From: Dactylis glomerata
Lineage: Eukaryota > Streptophyta > Magnoliopsida > Poales > Poaceae
Direction of reading: 5' to 3'
Length of the DNA stretch: 64,000 bases
Assembly (NCBI GenBank): GCA_007115705.1
Contig: QXEO01000549.1
Coordinates: 1-64,000, forward strand
Under the pieces are notes generated by a model. It was not told the DNA's origin and did not search any database. It was given only the letters and a program-made list of their open reading frames with translations. Each line of letters begins with the position of its first letter. Positions within the stretch are counted from its first letter, which is position 1. The position numbers and the translations under genes are program-made. Positions 55,268 to 64,000 of the stretch are shown in pieces.

Positions 55268-58200
55268 ATGGAGAATTCTCCATTTGGTTTCCTATTTGGG
55301 AACACTTCTACCACTGCTGCACATGTGGATGAACCACCACCACCACCTGCTGAAGTTGATCCTTTTAAAATACCTATGAAAATTGTTGGGCGTGTCATGG
55401 ATAACTGCTATTCAGGAGATGGAACTGTCCATCCGGGTGATCACTTACTATTTATACATGAATTATACGAGTTGTTCAGGTGTGCAGGTATTTCACCAAG
55501 CCAGGTCAAGAAGAAGCTATTCTCTTTATCATTGAAAGGCAGAGCTGAGGAGTGGTATCGACTGCTCCAAGATGGTCCATCTATGGCATGGGAGGACATT
55601 GTACCTCTCTTTTATTCCAAGTTTTATCCTCCAAGTGAAATTCATAAAGACCATAATTGGATATATAACTTTTGGCCTCATGATGGAGAAAGTATTGCCC
55701 AAGCGTGGGGGAGATTGAAGTTGCTAATGCTCAAATGCCCCATTCATGAGCTCCCCAATAATATTGTTATTGATAATTTTTATGCGTGGCTTACTCTTCC
55801 TAATAAAGATTATTTGGATGCTTCTTGCTTTGGATCATTTACTCATATGAAAGAAGATGCTAAGTGGAAACTTCTTGACCGTATACAAGAGAATGCTGAA
55901 GGATGGGAAAACGACAAAGGTAGGAAGTCAGGTATAAACTATGATTATGAATGCATTAAAACTTTTATGGGAACCGATGACTTTCATAGTGTTAGCATTG
56001 CTTATGGTCTTGATTCTCAAATACATGCTAATTGTCTTAAGGCCTTTGCCTCTTATCTTGATATTCCAAAGAAAGATTGGAACAAATATCATGCACCTTA
56101 TAAAGATTCCATTAGTCATATTCCTGCTGCAGCTACTGAAGTTTGTATTGTTGATAGCATTGTGCCTGAACCTTATTTTGAGAAGACACCTTTCCCTGCT
56201 AAGGTAAAGAAGTATTCTACTTTGGTAAGTGTGTCTAATAAAAGTACTAAGAAAGCTGTAGAACCTGATGAGCAAATTACTATTAAGTCTCCTGTAGCTA
56301 TATTGAAGGATCTTGTTACTAAAGATGTAGGGGATGAATATATTCTCTTTTGTGAAGATGCTTCTAACATTCTCTCACATCGTAAAAAGCATAGGAAAAC
56401 AAGTGTTCCTGTTATTTCTGTCAAGATTGGAGATCATTGCTATTATGGTTTATGTGATATTGGTGCTAGTGCAAGTGCCATCCCTTCAGAACTCTACAAA
56501 GAAATTATGCATGAGATTGGCGCTTGTGAACTTGAAGATATTGATGTGGTTGTTCAGCTTGCTAACAGAGAGACTGTTTGGCCTCTTGGTATTGTTCAAG
56601 ATGTGGAAGTTCTTTGCGGTAAGACTAAATACCCCACTGATTTTCTAGTACTTGGTAAACAGGCTAGTAAAACTTGTCCCATTATTTTTGGTAGACCCTT
56701 TTTGAATACTTGTGGTGCTGTGATAGACTGTAAGAAGGAGAAAATTTTCACTAAGTTTAATGGAGAGTCTTATGAGTTTAATTTTTCTAAGTTTGCTAAG
56801 ACTTCTTATGTAAATGAAACGCCTAATGAAATTTTTTGAGTTGAACAGCTTGCTTCTATTGCTCTTGCTCCTAATAATGCTTTGTAGCAATTCATGGAAG
56901 ATCACGAAAGTGATGTTTTCAGTAAGGAAAGAGAAGAGATTGACGACATTTTCCTTCGTCAACAACCGCTGATTAAGCACAATTTACCTGTGGAGGATCT
57001 TGGTACCACTTTGTCGCCTAAGGAAGATCCTGTTTTTGAATTAAAACCCTTGCCTGATAATCTTAAATATTCTTATATAGATGATAAGAAAATATATCCT
57101 GTTATTATTAGTTCTAAACTTTCAGGAAAGGAAGAAGAAAGATTATTGGAGATATTGAGGAAACACCGAGGAGCTATGGGATATACTCTTGATGATTTAA
57201 AAGGAATTTGTCCCACTTTATGTCAGCATGCTATTAATATAGGGAAAGACGCAAAGCCAGTTGTGGAGCATCAACGCCGCTTAATTCCAAAGATGAAGGA
57301 TGTGGTAAGAAATGAGGTATTAAAGATCCTTGATGCTGGTATTATTTATCCTATTGCTGACAGTAGATGGGTTAGTCCTGTTCATTGTGTTCCTAAGAAA
57401 GGAGGTATGACTGTTGTGCCTAATGAGAATAACGAGCTTATTCCTCAAAGGGTAGTAGTTGGTTATAGGATGTGCATTGATTATAGGAAGGTAAACAAAG
57501 TTACTAAGAAAGATCATTATCCTTTACCGTTTATATATCAGATGTTAGAAAGGTTATCTAAGAAGACTCATTTTTGTTTCCTTGATGGTTTTTCTGGTTT
57601 TTCTCAAATTGCTGTTAGAAAGGAAGATCAAGAGAAAACCACTTTTACTTGTCCTTATGGAACTTATGCTTATAGACGTATGCCGTTTGGTTTATGCAAT
57701 GCTCCTGCTACTTTTCAAAGATGCATGTCTGCTATTTTTCATGGTTTTTGTGAGGAAATTGTGGAGGTCTTCATGGACGATTTCTCCGTCTATGGAACTT
57801 CTTTCGATAACTGTTTGCACAACCATGATAAAGTTTTGCAGAGGTGCAAAGAAACTAACCTTGTTCTTAATTGGGAGAAATGCCACTTTATGGTGAATGA
57901 AGGAATTGTCCTTGGACATAAAATTTCTGAAAGAGGTATTGAAGTTGACAGAGCAAAAGTGGAAGCAATTGAGAAAATGCCCTGTCCCAGAGATGTTAAA
58001 GGTCTTCGTAGTGTTCTTGGTCATGCTGGTTTCTATAGGAGGTTTATTAAAGATTTCTCTAAGATTTCAAAGCCTCTTACCAATCTTCTTCAAAAAGATG
58101 TACCATTTGTCTTTGATGATGATTGTAAGGAAGCTTTTGAAACTCTTAAGAAAGCTTTAACTACTGCTCCTATTGTTCAACCACCTGATTGGAATTTACC

Positions 58201-59989
58201 TTTTGAAATTATGTGTGATGCTAGTGATTTTGCTGTTGGTGCTGTTCTTGGACAGCGCGTAGATAATAAGTTGAATGTTATTCATTATGCTTGTAAGACT
58301 CTTGATGCTGCTCAGAAAAATTATGCTACCACTGAGAAAGAGTTTCTTGCTGTTGTTTTTGCATGTGATAAGTTTAGATCTTACATTGTTGATTCTAAAG
58401 TTACTATTCATACTGATCACGCTGCTATTAGGTATCTTATGACTCAAAAGGATGCTAAGCCTAGGCTTATTAGATGGGTGTTGCTTTTACAAGAGTTTGA
58501 TTTGCATATCGTAGATAGGAAAGGTGCTAAAAATCCTGTGGCTGACAACTTGTCTAGATTGGAAAACATTTCTTTTGATCCTATTCTTGTTAATGATAGT
58601 TTTCCAAATGAACAGTTAGCTGCTGTAAATGTGACTTCGCGAGACCTTCCTTGGTATGCTGATTATGCTAACTTTATTGTTTCCAAGTATTTGCCTCCAA
58701 CTTTTACAGCTCAGCAAAGAACAAAATTCTTCTATGATTTGAGGCATTACTTTTGGGATGACCCACACTTATATAAAGAAGGGGTTGATGGAATTATGCG
58801 AAGATGCGTACCAGAATATGAGCAACAAGAGATATTAAGAAAATGCCATGGCAGTGCTTATGGAGGGCATCATGCTGGAGATAGAACCGCACAGAAGGTT
58901 CTACAATCAGGTTTTTATTGGCCAACCCTCTTTAAAGATGCTAGAAGGTATGTTTTATCTTGTGATGAATGTCAAAGAGTTGGTAATATTTCTCGACGCA
59001 ATGAAATGCCTATGAATTACACTCTTGTTATTGAACCATTTGATTGTTGGGGATTTGACTTTATGGGTCCTTTTCCTCCTTCAAAAGGCTATACCCACAT
59101 ACTTGTTGCTGTTGATTATGTTACTAAATGGGTAGAAGCCATACCTACAAAGAGTGCCGATGGTGAGACCTCGTTAAAAATGCTTAAAGATGTTATTTTT
59201 CCTAGGTTTGGTGTGCCTAGATATCTTATGACTGATGGAGGGTCTCATTTTATTCATGGTAGTTTTAGAAAAACTCTTGCTAAATATGATGTTAATCATA
59301 GAATTTCGTCTCCTTATCATCCCCAAACTAGTGGGCAGGTAGAGCTTTCAAATAGAGAGATCAAGTCTATTTTGCAGAAGACTGTCAATAGATCTAGGAA
59401 AAACTGGGCTAGTAAGTGAAACGATGCTTTATGGGCTTATAGAACTGCTTAAAAGAACCCCATGGGAATGTCTCCTTATAAGATGGTTTACGGAAAAGCG
59501 TATCACTTACCTTTAGAATTAGAACACAAAGCTTTTTGGGCAGTGAAAGAGCTTAATAGAGATTTTAAACTAGCCGGTAAGAAAAGGTTACTTGATTTGA
59601 GTTCTCTAGATGAGTGGAGAAACAAAGCGTATGAGAATGCCAGACTTTTTAAAGAGAAAGTCAAGCAATGGCATGATAAGAGAATTCTTAAGAGAGAGTT
59701 TCATGTTGGTGAGAAAGTTCTATTGTACAGGTCTCGTCTCAGGTTTTTTGTAGGAAAATTACTCTCAAAATGGGAAGGACCATATGTTATTATTGAAGTG
59801 TACCGCTCAGGTGCGATAAAGATTGCTTCTTTGAAAGATGACACTACACAAGTGGTGAATGGGCAAAGACTCAAACATTATATTACTGGAGATTCTTATA
59901 ATAAAGATGTTGATGTAATTGAAACAGTTTCTCCAGAAGAATTCATCCAAGACAAATTGCAGGTACCTGCAGAGTTCGTTTTCGAATAG
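55268..59989 (+). pseudogene. R5 gag-pol polyprotein with four nonsense codons
   Basis: Collinear with R4 gag-pol in one frame from ATG 55268 to the stop at 59987. In-frame stops: TGA 56837-56839 (R4 CGA), TAG 56885-56887 (R4 CAG), TGA 59417-59419 (R4 TTA) and TAA at about 59450 (R4 TAT). No frameshift was seen. All domain motifs of R4 are present, including CDIGASASAIP, FMDDFSVYG, CDASDFAVGAVLGQ, HHAGDRTAQ and WGFDFMGPF, and the RT box that is broken in R4 is intact here (CPYGTYAYRRMPFG). The first two stops lie between protease and RT, the last two in the integrase. The frame is open upstream into the LTR to 54839, which is not the case in R4. Confidence 0.93.
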
Positions 59990-60226
59990 GTAACAGTTCT
60001 GGTCAGAGAAGTTTCGGGTTGAACTCTTCCTTTAATATTTTTGCTATTTTTACTAAATATGAAAAATCACGAGACGAAAACGGGCAGGAAAAGGAGTCCG
60101 GGTGCTCCTCACACACAGGGGGCGCGGGTCCACCCCTGGCCGCGCCACCCTGGTGTGAGAACACCCTGGAACTCATTTCCATCCCGGTTTCCTCCTGTGA
60201 TTTACCCTCGATGTATAATTTTCGCC

Positions 60227-60233
60227 TATATAA
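60227..60233 (+). promoter_or_regulatory. R5 internal TATA box before accessory ORF
   Basis: TATATAA in TTTTCGCCTATATAACCCC, about 95 bases before the ATG at 60329. The following leader (CGGAGTACCCGAGGTCTGTATATC) matches R4. Promoter activity is inferred. Confidence 0.45.
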
Positions 60234-60328
60234 CCCCACGGAGTACCCGAGGTCTGTATATCATTTTCTCGTCGTGTTTTTGTTTCGAGCTGTTTCTGTC
60301 AGGTGTTGATTTTAGTTTTGGGAGCACT

Positions 60329-60685
60329 ATGGCTTCCTCGAGCGACGATAAGGGCAAAAGGCCCTGGGAAGATGATCACCAAGACCCCAAGTGGAAGAAG
60401 GAGCAGGACGTTGGAAGATCGAGGCCAAGAAACCCTGCTTTTGAAGGGCCAACGAAAGCTAGACGTATCTTTTCTCATGATATGCAGGGACCAACACTAC
60501 ATGTTCTAGATCTAAACTCCATGCCTGTGATAAAAGAGTGTATGCTGGTCACTGATGAGTTTTGCGCTCAATATCGAGTTCTGAAGAGGGAGGTAGAGAT
60601 GCTTCAAGAAGAGAACATCAGGCTTCGCAGGATGCTAGAATATTTTGTTAATCCAAGGCTGCTTCCACTACCGCCAAAAGAGTAA
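60329..60685 (+). CDS. R5 accessory ORF in env position
   Basis: 118 codons, beginning MASSSDDKGKRPWEDD. The basic/acidic first half contains KRPWE and RPRNPAFEGPTKARR, which could serve as nuclear localisation or nucleic-acid binding; the C-terminal half has a short coiled-coil (YRVLKREVEMLQEENIRLRRML) and ends LPLPPKE. The frame is fully open although pol next to it has four stops. Leader and tail match R4's accessory gene region but the middle does not. I do not recognise the family. Confidence 0.55.
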   Translation: MASSSDDKGKRPWEDDHQDPKWKKEQDVGRSRPRNPAFEGPTKARRIFSHDMQGPTLHVLDLNSMPVIKECMLVTDEFCAQYRVLKREVEMLQEENIRLRRMLEYFVNPRLLPLPPKE

Positions 60686-62375
60686 CTCGTCATCGGTATA
60701 GGCATCCCCTTGGCTTGTTCCAAGCTTGGGGGAGTGCCGCGGTATCACATCATTACTTTTTGCTCATTTACTTTTGAAGTAGAGTCATATCATGAATAGA
60801 GAAGTTATCTTATAGAATAGTTTGCAGTTTGGAAGTATCCTCCTTAGTTGGTTACCTATGTATCCCTTGGTGTGAGTTGCGGTAATGAAATATTAATGAG
60901 AAGTTCTATCGTTTACTTTCCGCACACTTTATTTTAGTTTGCAATCTCTTTTATACGACTAGTCTTGTTGATTAGTATTGGTATCACTTTGGGAGCATGA
61001 GTAAATTTAGTTGGTTTTGGCAAACCTAGCTTGGTCAGTAGCAACATTACCTTGAGGTTTGAGTAGAAAAGAATAAAGAAGTGTTTGTACTTACATCACT
61101 TCCGTTTACCCTTCATGTTTAGCTTATAAGCAATGTTATTCTCAGAGTCAAAATCGTTGTACCTTCAAGGAAGTTTGCATGATTGTTCTTATTATTTGTA
61201 TGTTTGTTTGTTTCATGTAACTCTTATGCTTGCTACCCAGCCTTGCTAGCCAAAAACCTGTACTGAGAGGGAATACTTCTCGTGCATCCAAATCCCGAAA
61301 GCCAAGTCATTTCCAAAGAGTCCACTATAAATTCCTATGCATGGTATTTCAAGCCATTCCAAGTAAATTTTCATGTGCTACCTTTCAAAAACCTGCAAAC
61401 ACTTCTTATTTTGTGCCACTGTTTTTAGCTCATGAGGACGTAGTGGATGGGTTTGTTATCTTCCATACTAAATTAAGTACCCCTCGACTAGGCAGCTTCA
61501 TCTGCTCGTCACTAATTTTGCAAGGGAGCTGGTCAGACCATTATAATCTCAAAAAGAAAAAGAAAAGAGCACTCCTCCATGGTATGTGAAAGTTGGTTGG
61601 CACCCAATGGAATCGGTTAGCCATGGTTTGAGAAAGGAAAAGGTGGGGAGGAGTGCAAAGATATAAAAGAGCACCAATGTGCCAATTAATAAAACATCTC
61701 GGAACCGCTCTCACTTGTTTAGTATGGAAGATATCAAGAACTCTGTTGCTAGTCGTTGACAAAAGCAACCACCTCTTAAAATAACTTTTTACCTCTGTTT
61801 TGCAAATAAAAAGCTCTAGCACATGTTTAATCCCTGCTTCTCTCTGCGAAGGGCCTATCTTTTACTTTTATGTTGAGTTAACCTATCTCCCTCTATCTCT
61901 AGCAAGCATTTGAGTTGTTATGTTTCACTCATCCATATGTTGATCCATGTAATCATGTTTACTATCTTCCTTGTTTTGTACAATGCTTTTGTCTGAAGGA
62001 ATATATCTTTGAAAGCTGTCTATGAATGCAAAAAGTTTGTCTTGTTGAGCATATGGTCTTTGCTATATTAGCTCTGTTTTAAAAGGCTCCATTCAAAAGA
62101 AAGAATAGCTTGTTCATCATTCTTTGACCAAGAACTAAGGTTTGCCATCACCAATTATAGTTTACTTTGTGCATCTTTATATGTGATTCCCTTTTACTTA
62201 TTGCAAGTCTATATCTTATAAAGGGAAGTTGCTGTCTGTTATAATTTGTGCCTTGGTAAATGTGATGCTTCTTGTCCGTATTTTTATTATCGACACTTCA
62301 CTCCATAAACCTGTGGTCATGTTTACCGAGTTTAGTTTTTGCTTGGGGACAAGCGAGGTCTAAGCTTGGGGGGGT
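60686..62375 (+). other. R5 3' region with inverted repeat, TATA box, micro-ORF and PPT
   Basis: Collinear with R4 29078-30768. Inverted arms at 61569-61578 and 61647-61656, TATAAAAG at 61662-61669, micro-ORF 61724-61759 (MEDIKNSVASR, identical to R4). The second small frame has lost its ATG (AAATAAAAAGC) and has a stop. PPT at the end. Confidence 0.6.
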
Positions 62376-63777
62376 TGATACGTCCATTTTGCATCACTAT
62401 TTTGTACCATAATTTACTGTTATTCATTGATATATTTCATATTTAGAGATGATACTTATGTTATTTCCTCTGTTTTTACATGTTTGATGATCATTGGAGG
62501 ATTTGCTACCGGAGTCAGGATTCTGCTGGAAAAGGACCGTCAAGACACCATATTTCGGAAGATCAGGAAAATTCCAGAAAAATACCAGAAAATTATATTT
62601 TACCAAAAGACTCCGGAAGCCAGAAGGAGGAGTCGAGAGGAGCCAGAGGGCAGCCTCACACATAGGGGGCTCATAGATAGACACCGCCGCCTCTACAGGG
62701 CAAAAAACACCAGAGAGAGAAAAGCTCTCCGGCAGGCAGAAATCTGTCGGGGAAATTCCTTCCCGAAGAGGGGAGATCGTCGCCATCGTCATCACCATCA
62801 TACCGGACTTCATCGGGATCATCATCATCATCATCTCCATCACCAACACCTTCATCTCCACCATCACCACGCCATCCCGCTATAACATCTTGAGTTGGAT
62901 CTTGTTATATTCTTAGGGGAAACTTTCCCGGTGTTGATTACTCCTGTAGTTGATGCTATTGAGTGGAACCGTTGAATTAAGGTTTATGTTCAGATTGTTA
63001 TTTACCATTATTTCACCTCTGATCATGATCCATATGATGTCTTGTGAGTAGTTCGTTTAGTTCTTGAGGACATGGGAGAAGTCAAGATTTTAGTAGTAAA
63101 TTATTGTTGAGTAATATTTAATGGTTTGATATTGTTGTGGTGCTATTTCACTAGTGGTGTCATGTGAACGTCGACTACATGATACTTCACCATTTATGGG
63201 CCTAGTGAGATGCATTGTGCATTTGGCTACCAATTGTGGGGTTGCTGCAGTGACAGAAACCTAAACCTCCGTTGGAAAACCATTACACCAGGGAGCGTAG
63301 GATCTTAGAGTTTAAGGCTGTGGTTAGATTTATCTTAATTACTTTCTTGTATTTGCGGATGCTTGCAAGGGGTATAATCACAAGTGTGTATTTATCCTAG
63401 TAAGGGTAGTGCGCTAGCACAGGTTCACCCCCATCACACTTATCAAACCAATAAAGATTATTTAGCGGAATGAAGCGAAAGCTCTTGACAGAAACTCCCG
63501 TGTGTCCTCGAGAACATTTGGTTATCATAAGTTACACAACCAGCTTGTCCTTTGCTAAAGAAAGGATTGGGCCACTTGCTGCAATTGTTACTACTATCTT
63601 TTATTTACTCGCACTTTATTTATTTGCATTACCAAATACCCCTGAAAACCTGTTTGCTAGTATTTACAGTGAAACCTTGATCAAAACCACTAGTCAACAC
63701 CTTCTGTTCCTCGTTGGGTTCGACACTCTTATTTATCGAAAGTACTACGATACACCCCCTATACTTGTGGGTCGTCA
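62376..63777 (+). repeat. R5 3' LTR
   Basis: Preceded by the PPT GGTCTAAGCTTGGGGGGG (about 62357-62374). Same length as the 5' LTR, with few differences. Confidence 0.93.
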
Positions 63778-64000
63778 GTGCCCACCAACATTCACATACC
63801 ATGGAGGAGTGCCTTTTTTCTTTTTCTTTTTTCTTTTTTCTTTTTTTTTGAATAAGACAATATGGAAGATAGCAAATCCGACCACTACGTCCCCATGAGC
63901 TGAAAATAGTGTCACAAAATGAGAAGTGTTTTGAAGGTTTTTTGAAAGGTAGCACATGAAAATTTACTTGGAATGGCTTGCAAATACCATGCATATGAAT
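63778..64000 (-). other. R6 continuation beyond R5
   Basis: Begins with the GTGCC duplication and matches R1 43220-43455 in reverse (CACCAACATTCACATACCATGG), including the second arm of the inverted repeat (63803-63813). A CT/T-rich tract (63814-63852) is longer than in R1. Confidence 0.85.

Larger units (their letters stand above)
53745..63777 (+). mobile_element. R5: Athila-like Gypsy related to R4
   Basis: LTRs of 1402 bp each, TGATACGTCCATTTTGC to GGGTCATCA/GGGTCGTCA, with a perfect GTGCC duplication (53740-53744, 63778-63782). It has the same layout as R4. gag-pol carries four stops and the PBS has a change, so it is dead on its own. It is inserted in R6, inside the loop of R6's conserved inverted repeat. 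Confidence 0.93.
51546..64000 (-). mobile_element. R6: minus-strand relative of R1, runs off window
   Basis: The LTR 51546-52980 matches the R1 LTR in reverse, and the next bases on its right are R1's PPT and 3' region in reverse. R5 interrupts it at 53745-63777; the R6 sequence resumes at 63778 and continues past the window end. So only the 3' LTR and part of the 3' untranslated region are seen. Its left target flank is CCCGT (51541-51545); the partner is outside. Confidence 0.88.

Overview
The window is repeat DNA from a large grass genome, most likely a Triticeae or other Pooideae species. I infer this from the families present: Athila-type Gypsy elements with tRNA-Asp-type primer sites, a SIRE/Maximus-type Copia, a Tat-type Gypsy with two RNase H domains, and a CACTA transposon with GTGGCGCACC-type subterminal repeats. 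I found no ordinary host gene. Nearly everything belongs to a nest of transposable elements whose borders can be read from LTR ends, primer-binding sites (PBS), polypurine tracts (PPT) and target-site duplications (TSD).

Left tower (1-46860). A CACTA transposon, left end outside the window, carries a broken Ulp1-like gene and a small RNase H1-HBD/membrane-anchor gene. Its Ulp1-like gene is split by R1, a gag-only Athila-like Gypsy (2904-45639, TSD CGCAT). R1's gag is split by R2, a SIRE-like Copia (5317-39919, TSD GAATG/GATTG). R2's reverse transcriptase is split by R7, a 3.9 kb solo-LTR-like element (11513-15442, TSD TCATC). R2's 3' LTR is split by R3, a minus-strand Tat Gypsy (20587-39771, TSD GCTTG). 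R3's antisense ORF is split after its second codon by R4, an Athila-like Gypsy (21878-32277, TSD GACCC). The CACTA element itself ends inside an old Gypsy LTR remnant (46861-47625).

Right tower (48747-64000). A minus-strand Gypsy remnant, R8, holds an LTR fragment, R9. R9 holds R6, a minus-strand relative of R1 that runs off the window. R6 holds R5, an Athila-like Gypsy related to R4 (53745-63777, TSD GTGCC).

The most interesting theme is accessory genes with their own promoter-like sequences inside the retrotransposons. R2 has a third ORF behind a TATA box and a palindrome array that copies its LTR U3, and the ORF seems to need splicing of a 351 bp intron. R3 has an antisense ORF with a B3-like DNA-binding fold and its own TATA-like box. 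R4 and R5 have pol genes that align closely but unrelated-looking coiled-coil ORFs in the env position, ending in the same PPKE tail. R1, R4, R5 and R6 share a 3' module made of an inverted repeat, a TATA box and an 11-codon micro-ORF. All of this is read by eye; no search or alignment program was run.
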